Below are positions 27,490 to 36,399 of a stretch of DNA of 64,000 bases, one piece after another. Both the position numbers and the translations under genes were made by a program. Source of the DNA: Hymenobacter aerilatus. GTDB lineage: Bacteria > Bacteroidota > Bacteroidia > Cytophagales > Hymenobacteraceae. The notes under the pieces were generated by a model. It was not told the DNA's origin. It searched no databases and worked only from the letters and a program-made list of their open reading frames with translations. The stretch covers positions 1,468,501-1,532,500 of the forward strand of contig NZ_CP095053.1 in the NCBI RefSeq assembly GCF_022921095.1. The letters are read 5' to 3'. Numbering within the stretch: position 1 is the first letter of the stretch; each line of letters begins with the position of its first letter.

Positions 27490-28086
27490 ATGAAAGAAAA
27501 AACCATCCTCAAGCTCAAGCTGAATACCGACCCACGGTGGGTGGATATTGCCAGCAAAAACATCGAAGATATTCTCGTCGACCACGCCTACTGCGAGCAG
27601 AAGGCGGCCAGCACCGGCATTTCGCTGATTGTGAAGTATCCGGAAAAAACGCGGCTGGTAGATGAGCTAACGCTGCTGGTAGCCGAGGAATGGAGCCATT
27701 TTGAGCGGGTGCTGGAGGAGCTGCGCAAGCGCGGCCACCAGCTGGGCCGCCCCCGCCGCGACGAGTACGTGGTGCAACTAATGACGCACGTGCGCAAGGG
27801 CGGTGCCCGCGAGCGGCAGCTCATGGACCAACTCCTGGTATCGGCCCTGATTGAGGCGCGCAGCTGCGAGCGGTTCAAGCTGCTCTGGAAACACATTCCA
27901 GACCCCGAGCTGAGCCAGTTCTACTACGAGTTGATGGTGTCGGAAGCCGGCCACTTTGTGAGCTATGTGGACCTGGCCAAGGAATACTGCGACCCCAAGG
28001 AGGTAGACGCGCGCTTGCAAGAGCTGTTGAAAATTGAAGGCGACATCGTAATCAACCTACCTGTGCGCGACGACCGCATGCACTAA
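27490..28086 (+). CDS. miaE: tRNA-(ms2io6A37) hydroxylase MiaE
   Basis: This non-heme diiron monooxygenase hydroxylates the isopentenyl chain of ms2i6A37 in tRNA. The ferritin-like fold shows all ligand motifs: CEQKA (Glu36), EEWSHF (Glu67 and His70), EARSCERF, and SEAGHF with Glu and His. Length (198 aa) fits the shorter MiaE type. The substrate modification is made by MiaB, encoded at 9.4-10.8 kb, so both steps of the pathway are in this window though not adjacent. Confidence 0.93.
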   Translation: MKEKTILKLKLNTDPRWVDIASKNIEDILVDHAYCEQKAASTGISLIVKYPEKTRLVDELTLLVAEEWSHFERVLEELRKRGHQLGRPRRDEYVVQLMTHVRKGGARERQLMDQLLVSALIEARSCERFKLLWKHIPDPELSQFYYELMVSEAGHFVSYVDLAKEYCDPKEVDARLQELLKIEGDIVINLPVRDDRMH

Positions 28087-28248
28087 GGGTAGGGGGAGTA
28101 GGGTGACGAAAGCAATAGGTGTAGGTAAGCAGCCTTAGCGGGTAGGGGGTAGTCTTTGCTACAGGTTGGGCGGGGTATCACGAATTTTTGGTAACATGCC
28201 GTGCTACGACCACTTACACGCCTCTATACTCACCAAAACCCTACTCGC

Positions 28249-30210
28249 ATGATGCACGTCAAACGTATTGGTTTACTTTTCAGTCTTGGCGCCTCTTTAC
28301 TTGGTGCCATGCCGAGTGCCTGGGCCCAGGCACCGGCCAGCGCGCCGCCTGAGGTGCGCAAGGCACCCATTATGAGCCGGTGGGAAAAGAAAATTACCCC
28401 CGATAATGCCTGGCGCGAATACCCGCGCCCCCAGCTAGTGCGCCCGCAGTGGCAAAACCTGAACGGGCAATGGGACTACGCCATCACCACCCAAACGGTA
28501 CCCGCGCCTACCTCGTTTGAGGGTAAGATTCTGGTACCCTTCTGCGTAGAATCGACTCTTTCGGGCGTGACCAAGCCCCTGCGCCCCGAGCAGCGCCTGT
28601 GGTATCGGCGCTATGTGCAAGTGCCCACGCAGTGGCAGGGCCAGCGGGTGCTGCTGCACTTTGGGGCCGTAGACTACGAGTGCAGCCTATGGTTGAACGG
28701 TGGCCTGGTAGGCAGCCACACCGGCGGCTCCGATCCGTTCAGCTTCGACATTACGGACTTCCTGAAAACCGAGGGTGACAACGAGCTGGTGCTGGGCGTG
28801 ACCGATCCGAGCTCTACCGGCGAGCAGCCCCGTGGTAAGCAAGTAACTAATCCTGAGGGTATTTGGTACACGCCCGTATCAGGTATCTGGCAAACGGTAT
28901 GGATGGAACCCGTGCCCACCGCCGGCTACCTCGAAGAGGTGCGCCTGACGCCCGAAGTTGACTCCAGCCGCCTGCGCGTGGAGGCCCTTCTGCACCGTCC
29001 GGTCAGCGAAAGAAACTACACGAGCGCCATCCGCATCACGGCCATAGATGGGAAGAAAACGGTGGCTAGCACCGTGGTTAAGGTAGGGCAGATAGCCTAC
29101 CTACCCATCAAGAACCCCAAGCTATGGTCGCCTGATAAGCCGTTTTTGTATGATGTGAAAACCGAGCTGGTAACCGTGGAGGACCCTTTCGGTGATATGG
29201 CCCGCAACAAGCGCCCCCGCGGTGGCCGGGCCCTAGCCGATGCCTACGCCAAAGCCAACGTGGTAGGCACGCCCACGGATGTAGTGACGGGCTACTTTGC
29301 CATGCGCAAGATTGCGCTGGGACCAGGGCCGGTGCAGGGGCAGCCCGTGCTGCTGCTCAATGATAAGTTCGTATTTCAAAACGGCCCGCTCGACCAAGGC
29401 TGGTGGCCGGCCGGGCTGCTCACGCCGCCTTCGGATGAGGCTATGATCTTTGAGTTGGACTTCCTGAAGCAGTCCGGCTTCAATATGTTGCGCAAGCACA
29501 TCAAGGTAGAGCCCGACCGCTACTACTACCAAGCCGACCGCTTGGGCATCCTGATCTGGCAGGATATGCCCTCGGGCTTCCTCGACCATACTTCCCAAAA
29601 CGACCACGAAGGTGTGAAGCAGGAGCCACTGCGCCGCTCGCTGGCCAAAGAGCAGTTTGAACTGGAGCTGCACCGTATGATCGACCGCCTCTACAACCAC
29701 CCCAGCATTGTGACCTGGGTGGTGCACAACGAAGGTTGGGGCGAATACGATAACCAGCGCCTCGCCGCCCACGTGCAGAAGCTCGACCCCAGCCGCCTAG
29801 TGAATGCCGTGAGTGGCTGGAACGACCGGGGCGCCGGCGACTTCTTCGATATTCATACCTACGAAGAGGAGCCCCGCGCCCCCGAAGCCAAACCCAACCG
29901 CGCCGTGGTGATAGGAGAATTCGGCGGTATTGGCTGGCCCATCGAGGGGCACCTCTGGAACCCCGAAATGCGCAACTGGGGCTACCAAACCTACCGCGAC
30001 GCCAAAACTGTGGAAGACGCCTACCGGAAGAAATACGCCAAAATCATTGAGTATTACCGGAACCGGGCACTCTCAGCCGCCGTCTACACCCAAACCACTG
30101 ATGTGGAGGGCGAGGTAAACGGCCTGCTGACGTATGATCGGGAAGTCATTAAAATCCCGGTGAAAACGCTACGCAAGATTCACGCGCCGCTATTCAAAGA
30201 GGTGAAATAG
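28249..30210 (+). CDS. Exported glycoside hydrolase family 2 protein
   Basis: A 653-residue secreted enzyme. The signal peptide ends near AWAQ (about residue 28). The GH2 sugar-binding jelly roll covers about residues 40-220 (PQWQNLNGQWDYAI, PFCVESTLSGV, LWYRRYVQVP). An immunoglobulin-like domain comes next, then a TIM barrel with acid/base Glu495 in WVVHNEGWGEY and likely nucleophile Glu557 in VVIGEFGG. The ATG at 28249 sits just before a basic signal start; GTG at 28201 is an alternative. Family members are beta-galactosidase-, glucuronidase- or mannosidase-like; the substrate is not predictable. It is convergent with another glycoside hydrolase-like gene. Confidence 0.92.
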   Translation: MMHVKRIGLLFSLGASLLGAMPSAWAQAPASAPPEVRKAPIMSRWEKKITPDNAWREYPRPQLVRPQWQNLNGQWDYAITTQTVPAPTSFEGKILVPFCVESTLSGVTKPLRPEQRLWYRRYVQVPTQWQGQRVLLHFGAVDYECSLWLNGGLVGSHTGGSDPFSFDITDFLKTEGDNELVLGVTDPSSTGEQPRGKQVTNPEGIWYTPVSGIWQTVWMEPVPTAGYLEEVRLTPEVDSSRLRVEALLHRPVSERNYTSAIRITAIDGKKTVASTVVKVGQIAYLPIKNPKLWSPDKPFLYDVKTELVTVEDPFGDMARNKRPRGGRALADAYAKANVVGTPTDVVTGYFAMRKIALGPGPVQGQPVLLLNDKFVFQNGPLDQGWWPAGLLTPPSDEAMIFELDFLKQSGFNMLRKHIKVEPDRYYYQADRLGILIWQDMPSGFLDHTSQNDHEGVKQEPLRRSLAKEQFELELHRMIDRLYNHPSIVTWVVHNEGWGEYDNQRLAAHVQKLDPSRLVNAVSGWNDRGAGDFFDIHTYEEEPRAPEAKPNRAVVIGEFGGIGWPIEGHLWNPEMRNWGYQTYRDAKTVEDAYRKKYAKIIEYYRNRALSAAVYTQTTDVEGEVNGLLTYDREVIKIPVKTLRKIHAPLFKEVK

Positions 30211-30223
30211 AAATAGAAGCACT

Positions 30224-30267
30224 AAAAGACCGTCATGCTGAGCGGAGTCGAAGCATGACGGTCTTTT
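30224..30267. terminator. Bidirectional terminator between convergent hydrolase genes
   Basis: A 16-bp perfect stem (AAAAGACCGTCATGCT/AGCATGACGGTCTTTT) encloses a 12-base loop GAGCGGAGTCGA. T runs lie on both outer sides. The loop-plus-stem word CATGCTGAGCGGAGTCGAAGC is typical of dispersed palindromes in this phylum, so it may be a repeat recruited as terminator. Confidence 0.8.
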
Positions 30268-30285
30268 TCTATAGCAAACGAAGCC

Positions 30286-31383
30286 TTACTGCGCCGTTGT
30301 TACCTGCGCAGATGCCGTTTTCAGCGCCAGCAGCGCCCCATCCGACACGTCGCCGAACAGCGACACGCCGGCCGCGCCATTGCGCAGGGCGTTTTCGATG
30401 CCTTGCTGCACTTCTTTATCATTTTTGAAATCAGGCAAATACAGGCCGGCGTAGAGAGGAAATTTGCCCTTGAGTGCCTGCACGCCCTCGGCCACGGCCT
30501 GCCCAATCCAGGCTACGTTTTCTTTGTAGAAACCGTGGTAAATCATAGGGCACACACCGCTGATGTTCCAGTTCACCCAATCCTGCTTCACGTTGCGGTG
30601 GGCAATGTCGGGGGTAGGGAACACGGCTGCCGTGATGGGCTTCTTGTATTGCTGGGCTACTTTCGTCAGGCGCTCCACCACCCGGTTCACGCGCTGGTAG
30701 CGAAACAAGCGCCACGAAGGGCTGGCCTCGGGGTACTGCACCGTATCAATGTCGATGCCGTGCTCGGCTTTGTAGGCGGCTTTGCACACGGAGCAGTAGC
30801 AAAAATCGTACTCGGGCAACTCACTAGTCTGCACAATCTTATACGTATCCCACAGATTTACGGGGAGTATCACGTCGCAGAAACGCACGTAATCGAGGTG
30901 CACGCCGTCTACGTAGTCCTTTTTCAGCGCGGCGGCGTAATCGTCCTCCAGGTATTTTTTTACCTCTTCGCGTGACGGGCACAGCCAGCGGTAGTAATCC
31001 ACGTAGGGCGGGTGGGTAGCGCAAGACTTGCCCGTGCGGCTCACGGCGTACCACTCGGGGTGGGCTTGCAGTAGCGACTTCTCGCCGCGGTTCATGGTCC
31101 AGATCCAGCGGTGCGCTTCCAGTTTCTGAGCCTTAGCGGCGCGGCAGTGCTTTTCGCTGTCGGCCTCGAAGAAGATGCCTCGCACGCCGGCTTCGTAATA
31201 TTTGCGGTAGCGCTCGGCCAGTTGCTGCTCGGTGTCTTTGGCGTCGGGGTTGGTCCAGACCCAGTGCTTCCAGCGGGTTTTGGGAGCGGCTGCGGGCACG
31301 GCCGCGGCGGCCATGCCAGGCAAAAGGGAAGCAGAAAGGCCCGCGACTACGCTATTCTTAACAAAGTTCCGACGGCTGGTCAT
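30286..31383 (-). CDS. Tat-exported glycoside hydrolase-like TIM-barrel protein (GHL/DUF4434-like)
   Basis: A 365-residue protein. The N-terminus SRRNFVK followed by a hydrophobic segment is a twin-arginine signal. The body looks like a glycoside-hydrolase-like TIM barrel: WKHWVWTNPDA, YYEAGVRGIFFEAD, DYVDGVHLDYVRFCD (strand with acidic residues), CYCSVCKAAY, ITAAVFPTP, and VCPMIYHGFYKENV. Tat export suggests folding with a cofactor or disulfide/metal site, and the CxC-x-x-C group is a candidate. Its convergent neighbour is the GH2 enzyme. Activity on a glycan is inferred from fold only. Confidence 0.75.
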   Translation of the reverse strand: MTSRRNFVKNSVVAGLSASLLPGMAAAAVPAAAPKTRWKHWVWTNPDAKDTEQQLAERYRKYYEAGVRGIFFEADSEKHCRAAKAQKLEAHRWIWTMNRGEKSLLQAHPEWYAVSRTGKSCATHPPYVDYYRWLCPSREEVKKYLEDDYAAALKKDYVDGVHLDYVRFCDVILPVNLWDTYKIVQTSELPEYDFCYCSVCKAAYKAEHGIDIDTVQYPEASPSWRLFRYQRVNRVVERLTKVAQQYKKPITAAVFPTPDIAHRNVKQDWVNWNISGVCPMIYHGFYKENVAWIGQAVAEGVQALKGKFPLYAGLYLPDFKNDKEVQQGIENALRNGAAGVSLFGDVSDGALLALKTASAQVTTAQ

Positions 31384-31440
31384 AGAGGTTGAGGGTTTTG
31401 GAGGTAGGGCAAAGAAAGTCAGGGCAAATATACTAGCACT

Positions 31441-31540
31441 GTCCTCCTGAGCAGCGCGAAGGACCTTCTCACGCGTGAACGAGTCGTTGGTACGTCAGTC
31501 GTTCACGCGTGAGAAGGTCCTTCGCACTGCTCAGGAGGAC
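31441..31540. repeat. Near-perfect 42-bp-arm palindrome, family A
   Basis: Arms 31441-31482 and 31499-31540 are inverted copies with a single mismatch around a 16-base loop containing GTCGTTGGTACG. Ends are GTCCTCCTGAGCAG and CTGCTCAGGAGGAC. It is the best preserved copy of the GAAGGACC/GGTCCTTC family in the window and sits between two leftward genes. Confidence 0.85.
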
Positions 31541-31549
31541 AAGGAGATT

Positions 31550-32827
31550 TTAGGTTTTCTGCTTCTTCTTCTTCGCGGCCGGGAAAAGCACGTTGTTGAG
31601 AATCAGGCGGTAGCCAGGCGAGTTGGGGTGCAGGGCTAAGTCGGTAGGTTCTTCCTCTACCATGTGCTGGTAGTCCTCGGGGTCGTGGCCGCCGTAGAAC
31701 GTCCAGGTGCCTTTGCCCAGCGTGCCGTGCATGTAGCGCACCTCGCCCGAGGCCTTATTTTCGCCCATCACCACTACATCGGGCTTGATGAGCGACTTGC
31801 GGAAGGCCGTAGTCTGGCCCATAAAGCCTTTTATCACCTTCTCGTGGTCCTGCGTGAGCATGGTAGGCACAGGGTCATACTTGGCCGAAAAGGTGAACAG
31901 CTGGAAGTAGTCGTTGCCCTCGTACACACCCCGTTCGGCAGGCTGCATGTCGATGTTAGAGAATTCGTACTCGTACGGGTCGCGCACAATCTGGAAGTTC
32001 TGGAAGGCCAGCGTGCGGTTGAAGTTGAGCTTACTCTGCGCCTGCGGGTCGGCCGCGTCGCCGTCGTACATATTCTCTACCATGTCTACCCCCAGGCCGG
32101 CCAGGGCAATATCGTAGGTGTCGGTGGCCCCGCACATGGCAAACATAAAGCCACCGCCGGCAATAAAGGCCTGCATTTTGGTCACCACGGCGCCTTTCAT
32201 CTCGCTTACCTTGGCAAAGCCGTTGCGCTTGGCCGCGGCCTCAGAGTCGCGCTGTTGCTGCTGGTACCAGGGCCGGAAGCGGTAGTTGCGGAAAAACTTG
32301 CCGTATTGGCCTGTAAAGTCTTCGTGGTGAATGTGCAGCCAGTCGTACTTGGGCAAGTCGCCGCGCAGCACTTCGTCGTCGTAAATTTGGGTGTAAGGAA
32401 TTTCGGCGTATGTCAGCACCAGCGTCACGGCATCATCCCAGGGCTGTTTGCCCTTGGGCGTGTACACCGCAATTTTGGGCACCTTCTCCAGCTTCATGAT
32501 GTCCATGTTGGCGTTGGGGTCGGCAATCTGGCTGAGCACGCTGGTGTACTGCGCCTCCGAAATCACCTGGTACGTGACGCCTCGCACGGCCAGCTCGTTT
32601 TCGGCGCCGGCCACTGCATCGAATGCAAAAGCGCCGCCCCGGTAATTCAGCAGCCAGTCTACCTCCACTTGCTTGCCCAGCAGCCAGTAGGCCATACCGT
32701 AGGCTTTCAGGTGCTCCTTCTGCGCCTCATCCATGGGAATAAGGATGTGGTTGGCCCACGCTGCTGCGGGCGCACTCAGCCACAGAACAGCCAGCAGCAG
32801 GAAAGAATATAAACGCTTTATCAGCAT
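31550..32827 (-). CDS. Exported AsnB-like Bacteroidota protein of unknown function
   Basis: A 425-residue protein with a signal peptide (LYSFLLLAVLWLSAPAAAWA). Close relatives in Bacteroidota are often labelled asparagine synthetase B, apparently from a weak match to an N-terminal amidotransferase-like fold. There is no visible PPi-synthetase motif, so that name should not be taken literally. Conspicuous segments are HILIPMDEAQKEHLKAYG, WLLNYRGGAFAF, YDWLHIHHEDFTGQYG, GGGFMFAMCGATDTYDIAL and FYGGHDPEDYQH, which resemble a class I glutamine-amidotransferase-like (ThuA-like) Rossmann domain. The tail is Lys-rich. Start at 32827 gives the best signal peptide. Confidence 0.7.
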   Translation of the reverse strand: MLIKRLYSFLLLAVLWLSAPAAAWANHILIPMDEAQKEHLKAYGMAYWLLGKQVEVDWLLNYRGGAFAFDAVAGAENELAVRGVTYQVISEAQYTSVLSQIADPNANMDIMKLEKVPKIAVYTPKGKQPWDDAVTLVLTYAEIPYTQIYDDEVLRGDLPKYDWLHIHHEDFTGQYGKFFRNYRFRPWYQQQQRDSEAAAKRNGFAKVSEMKGAVVTKMQAFIAGGGFMFAMCGATDTYDIALAGLGVDMVENMYDGDAADPQAQSKLNFNRTLAFQNFQIVRDPYEYEFSNIDMQPAERGVYEGNDYFQLFTFSAKYDPVPTMLTQDHEKVIKGFMGQTTAFRKSLIKPDVVVMGENKASGEVRYMHGTLGKGTWTFYGGHDPEDYQHMVEEEPTDLALHPNSPGYRLILNNVLFPAAKKKKQKT

Positions 32828-33050
32828 AGAGTAAACGACTAGAAACCGCAAAAAAAGAACAACGCGCCTAGCCCGAAAAATGAGGTATAAGCCCGTATAC
32901 TGCGCCGGTTGTCAAGCCCGTAGGCCCGATCGGCAGCTGGTATCCTATCTAAACAAATGTAGCGAAACGAGGCCGGAGTTGCGCCGAAAGCGCCTACCTT
33001 GCACTACCCACTACCTGGCCCGTTGCCCGGTAGCTGCACCACGTTTTGCC

Positions 33051-34289
33051 ATGCACTTTTTAGAAAACATAAAGGAGGCGTTCCGTTCCATTCAGAGCAA
33101 TCTGCTGCGCACCGTTCTCACGGCGCTTATCGTGAGCATTGGCATCATGGCCCTGGTGGGCATTCTGACGGCTATTGATGCCATGAAATTCTCGCTGAGT
33201 CAGACCTTTGCCAGCCTGGGAGCCAACTCGTTCGAAATCAGCGCCAGGGGTTACAACAACCGCTCCCGGCGTGGGGGCGTGCAGGAAAAGGTGTACCCGG
33301 CCATCACCTACTTGCAGGCTCGGCAGTACAAGCAGCAGATCGGCGACGAGGGGAGGGTAGGCATTTCGGCCTTTATCTCGGGAGCCGTAGAGGTGAAGGC
33401 CGGCAGCGAAAAGACCAACCCCAATATGCGCGTGGTGGCCGGCGATGATAATTACCTGCTGATTCAGAGCTTCAACCTGCTGGCGGGGCGCACGTTTTCG
33501 GCGGCCGAGCTGGAAAGCGGCGCCAATGTGGCCATTGTGGGTCAGGAAATCAAAGACAAGCTGTTTCCAAGCCAAAGCCCGATAGGGCAGTACATCTATC
33601 TGATGGGCCGCCGCTTCTTGGTGGTAGGTCAGCTGGAAAAAAGCGGCAGCACCATGGGTGGCGGCGGCGCCGACCGTACCGTGCTGATTCCGCTGATAAC
33701 CGGCAACCAGATGCCCCGGCAGCAGGCCCTCAACTACGAAATCAAAACGGCCACGCCCGACCCCAACAACCTGACTTACCTTACGGGCCTAGCTACGGGT
33801 ACCATGCGCGCCGTGCGCCGCGACGCCCTCGGCCAGCCCGATTCCTTCGAGGTAGAGCGTAGCGACTCACTGGCCGCCAAGCTCGATGAGCTGTCGGGCA
33901 ACATTCGCATCGGAGGCTTTCTGGTAGGGTTCATCACGCTGCTCGGGGCCAGCATTGCCCTGATGAACATCATGATGGTATCTGTGACGGAGCGCACCCG
34001 CGAAATTGGTATTCGTAAGGCGTTGGGCGCTACCTCCCGCCAGATCCGGCAGCAGTTCTTGATGGAGGCCATTGTGATTTGCCTGCTGGGCGGCGCGCTG
34101 GGCGTACTGCTGGGCGTGGCCATGGGCAACGGCGTGATGTTGTTTGTAGGAGGCGGTGGCTTCCTGGTGCCTTGGCTCTGGATTACGCTGGGCCTGCTGA
34201 TTTGCGTGAGTGTCGGGCTAGCCTCAGGCTACTACCCAGCCAGCAAAGCCGCCAAGCTCGACCCCATCGAGTCGCTGCGCTACGAGTAA
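33051..34289 (+). CDS. MacB-type ABC transporter permease
   Basis: A 412-residue inner-membrane permease of the MacB/FtsX superfamily. One N-terminal helix (about residues 20-42, [17 protein letters not shown]) is followed by a large periplasmic domain (about 45-275) and three C-terminal helices. The signature [19 protein letters not shown] lies between the second and third helices, and the end [19 protein letters not shown] is classic. The ATG at 33051 ([11 protein letters not shown]) matches family starts. The ATPase partner is not adjacent, so it must be encoded elsewhere. Such systems act as mechanotransmitters in lipoprotein, toxin or antibiotic export. Confidence 0.92.
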   Translation: MHFLENIKEAFRSIQSNLLRTVLTALIVSIGIMALVGILTAIDAMKFSLSQTFASLGANSFEISARGYNNRSRRGGVQEKVYPAITYLQARQYKQQIGDEGRVGISAFISGAVEVKAGSEKTNPNMRVVAGDDNYLLIQSFNLLAGRTFSAAELESGANVAIVGQEIKDKLFPSQSPIGQYIYLMGRRFLVVGQLEKSGSTMGGGGADRTVLIPLITGNQMPRQQALNYEIKTATPDPNNLTYLTGLATGTMRAVRRDALGQPDSFEVERSDSLAAKLDELSGNIRIGGFLVGFITLLGASIALMNIMMVSVTERTREIGIRKALGATSRQIRQQFLMEAIVICLLGGALGVLLGVAMGNGVMLFVGGGGFLVPWLWITLGLLICVSVGLASGYYPASKAAKLDPIESLRYE

Positions 34290-34340
34290 TTTCTCACGCT
34301 ATTTCGCTCCCGGTTTAACACGGAGCTAGAGGATTCAAGA

Positions 34341-34392
34341 AAGGGAGTGAACAGGAATGCAGTCATGTGGCGGTATTCCTGTTCACTCCCTT
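34341..34392 (+). terminator. 18-bp stem terminator after the permease
   Basis: Arms AAGGGAGTGAACAGGAAT (34341-34358) and its perfect complement (34375-34392) are followed by TTTGATTTT. It lies about 50 bases after the permease stop. Confidence 0.8.
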
Positions 34393-34460
34393 TTTGATTT
34401 TAGCCCTGTTTGAAACGTTATTATACAAATGGTATTATTATGGATATGTAAAAACAAGTA

Positions 34461-34468
34461 TATATTTG
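34461..34468 (+). promoter_or_regulatory. -7 box TATATTTG upstream of the XRE gene
   Basis: An exact match to TAnnTTTG, 24 bases before the ATG at 34492. A -33 TTG at normal spacing is not clear. Confidence 0.45.
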
Positions 34469-34491
34469 TGCTTTCACAGAAGGTAGCGTAC

Positions 34492-35127
34492 ATGGCCACA
34501 AGTAGCACAGTAGGACAACGAATCAGCCAGCTGATAGCACAATTGGGTATTTCCAAAAATGCCTTTGCTATGTCATTAGATAAGACGGCTACAGTGATTC
34601 AACATCTTGTAGACGAGCGCAATAAGCCGGGGTTTGACCTTTTGTGTAAGATATTTGAAGTGTACCCAGCTGTGTCGAAAGATTGGTTGATGCAGGGGAC
34701 AGGTAGCATGTTTGCCACTACGGTTCCTGCTGTGGAGGCGGCGCAGTTTGTGGCTGCTCCACCGGTCGCGGCCACCGCGCCGACACCCGTAGAGGAGTTG
34801 CCCGAACCAGAGCCTGTGGCACCTGCCCCAGTTACACCGACACCTGCTCCGGCTCCCGTGGCCCCAGAACCTGTACCCGAAGCACCGGCTCCTACACCAC
34901 CTACGGCTACGCTACCCCCTGCGCCAGCACCCGCCGTCGCTCCGCCAGCGGCCGTACCTGCCACGCCTGCTGTTGCCGCTGCCTCCGATGCAAGCTGGCA
35001 AACGGCTCTCTACACGCAGCAAATGGCGCATCAGCTGGCTATGGCTGAGATGCGCAACCAGCATTTGCAGGAGCAGCAGCGCATGATGCAACAGATGATG
35101 GAGATGATGCAACGGCAGCTTAGCTAA
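34492..35127 (+). CDS. XRE-family HTH protein with Pro/Ala linker and Met/Gln-rich tail
   Basis: A 211-residue protein. The N-terminal Cro/CI-type helix-turn-helix covers about residues 5-65 (GQRISQLIAQLGISKNAFA, then VIQHLVDERNKPGFDLLCKI and DWLMQGTGSMF). About 85 residues of Pro/Ala/Thr/Val low complexity follow. The tail of about 40 residues is Met/Gln-rich and probably helical (LAMAEMRNQHLQEQQRMMQQ), suited to oligomerisation. The start at 34492 is set by the HTH domain. A terminator follows. Targets are unknown. A similar HTH plus coiled-coil layout occurs in the prophage repressor at 53.5 kb, but the sequences differ. Confidence 0.82.
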   Translation: MATSSTVGQRISQLIAQLGISKNAFAMSLDKTATVIQHLVDERNKPGFDLLCKIFEVYPAVSKDWLMQGTGSMFATTVPAVEAAQFVAAPPVAATAPTPVEELPEPEPVAPAPVTPTPAPAPVAPEPVPEAPAPTPPTATLPPAPAPAVAPPAAVPATPAVAAASDASWQTALYTQQMAHQLAMAEMRNQHLQEQQRMMQQMMEMMQRQLS

Positions 35128-35160
35128 GTAGACTGCTTGTTGAAGCCAATAGTAATAGAG

Positions 35161-35187
35161 AGCACCGGTAGCCACCGGTGCTTTTTT
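35161..35187 (+). terminator. Terminator after the XRE gene
   Basis: A 9-bp perfect stem (AGCACCGGT/ACCGGTGCT) with a 4-base loop is followed by six further T, about 34 bases after the stop. Confidence 0.85.
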
Positions 35188-35313
35188 TATGATTTACAAA
35201 GCGCTACTGCGTTTTGTGTAGCATTCCCCACAGTTTGTATACGCGCCACGGTTAGCCAATGCTGGACCTTTGTTGAGCAAAAAGATAGTTCAACAAGTAG
35301 GTACAACACCATC

Positions 35314-36309
35314 ATGAGCAACATCAAACGAGTAGCCTTGGGCAGCCAGGGCCTGGAAGTGCCCGTCGAGGGACTGGGCTGCATGGGCATGACCGGCGGC
35401 GTCAACGGCATGAGCGTGTACGGCGCGGCCGACGAGCAGGAAAGCCTGGCAACCCTGCATCGCGCCCTGGAGCTGGGTGTGAATATGCTGGACACCGCTG
35501 ACCTATATGGTCCCATGCTCAACGAGCGGCTGATCAGCAAAGTCCTGGCTGGCCAGCGCGATAAGTACCTTGTGGCCACCAAATTTGGCTTTGAGGTAGA
35601 CGACCAGGAGAACTGGACCGGTGGCTACAACGGCCGCCCCGAGTACATGCGCAAGTCCATTGAGCGCTCCTTGCGCAATCTCGGCACCGATTACGTAGAC
35701 CTGTACTACCTGCACCGCATCGACCCCAATACGCCCTTGGAAGACACGGTAGGCGCTATGGGCCGCCTAGTAGAAGAAGGCAAAGTGCGCTACCTGGGGC
35801 TAAGCGAAGTATCCGCCGACGAGTTGCACCGGGCGCATCAGGTGCACCCCATTTCGGCTCTGCAAACGGAATACTCGCTGTTTGACCGAGGAGTGGAAGA
35901 GAAAGGCACGTTGGCGGCGGCGCGTGAGCTGGGCATTGGCTTTGTGGCCTACTCGCCGCTGGGGAGGGGCTTTTTGTCCGGCGACATCAAAACGCCCGAC
36001 GACTTCGAGCCCAACGATTCGCGCCGGTTCTTTCCGCGCTACCAGGGCGAAAACTTCTACAAAAACCTGGACCTGGTGGAGAAGTTGCAAGCCCTAGCCC
36101 AGGCAAAAGACGTGACGGCCGCACAGCTTGCCCTGGCCTGGGTGCTGGCCCAGGACGTAGTAGTAATTCCCGGCACCAAGCGTCGCAAGTACCTGGAGCA
36201 AAACGTAGCCGCCGCCAGCATCGAGCTGACGCAGCAGGAGCTACAGGAGCTGGAAGCCATTATGCCGGTGGGTAGTGCGGCCGGTGAAGCCTACCCAGAG
36301 GGATTATAA
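35314..36309 (+). CDS. Aldo/keto reductase (AKR), YakC-like
   Basis: A 331-residue NADPH-dependent oxidoreductase with the AKR barrel. The catalytic tetrad is visible: Asp and Tyr in DTADLYG, Lys in VATKFGF, His in YYLHRID. The SIERSLRNLGTDYVDLYYLH signature is intact, and the C-terminal VVIPGTKRRKYLEQNV segment binds the cofactor phosphate. The ATG at 35314 (MSNIKRVALG) is the family start. It is followed by an AraC regulator on the same strand and a second, leftward AKR, forming an AKR-AraC-AKR group probably responding to a reactive carbonyl or similar signal; this is inference. Confidence 0.93.
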   Translation: MSNIKRVALGSQGLEVPVEGLGCMGMTGGVNGMSVYGAADEQESLATLHRALELGVNMLDTADLYGPMLNERLISKVLAGQRDKYLVATKFGFEVDDQENWTGGYNGRPEYMRKSIERSLRNLGTDYVDLYYLHRIDPNTPLEDTVGAMGRLVEEGKVRYLGLSEVSADELHRAHQVHPISALQTEYSLFDRGVEEKGTLAAARELGIGFVAYSPLGRGFLSGDIKTPDDFEPNDSRRFFPRYQGENFYKNLDLVEKLQALAQAKDVTAAQLALAWVLAQDVVVIPGTKRRKYLEQNVAAASIELTQQELQELEAIMPVGSAAGEAYPEGL

Positions 36310-36330
36310 GCGAGAAGTTTAACAAAACAT

Positions 36331-36371
36331 TGCAGCTGCTTTAGCATTACTGAAATATCGAAGCAGCTGCA
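36331..36371 (+). terminator. 11-bp inverted repeat between AKR and araC-like genes
   Basis: Arms TGCAGCTGCTT (36331-36341) and AAGCAGCTGCA (36361-36371) enclose 19 bases. The T tract after it is weak (TTTC), so it may be a terminator for the AKR or an operator for the AraC-type gene at 36400. Confidence 0.4.
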
Positions 36372-36399
36372 TTTCTACCATCTATTTTCAAACCAACGC

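Noticed and set aside
31664..32812. Open frame of about 380 codons on the plus strand opposite the AsnB-like gene
   Set aside because: The composition (His, Val, Leu, Arg-rich) is typical of a shadow frame. The opposite strand has a signal peptide and a clear protein family pattern.
34600..34960. Gly/Ala/Thr-rich minus-strand frame opposite the Pro/Ala linker of the XRE gene
   Set aside because: It is a mirror of a low-complexity linker and has no start context.
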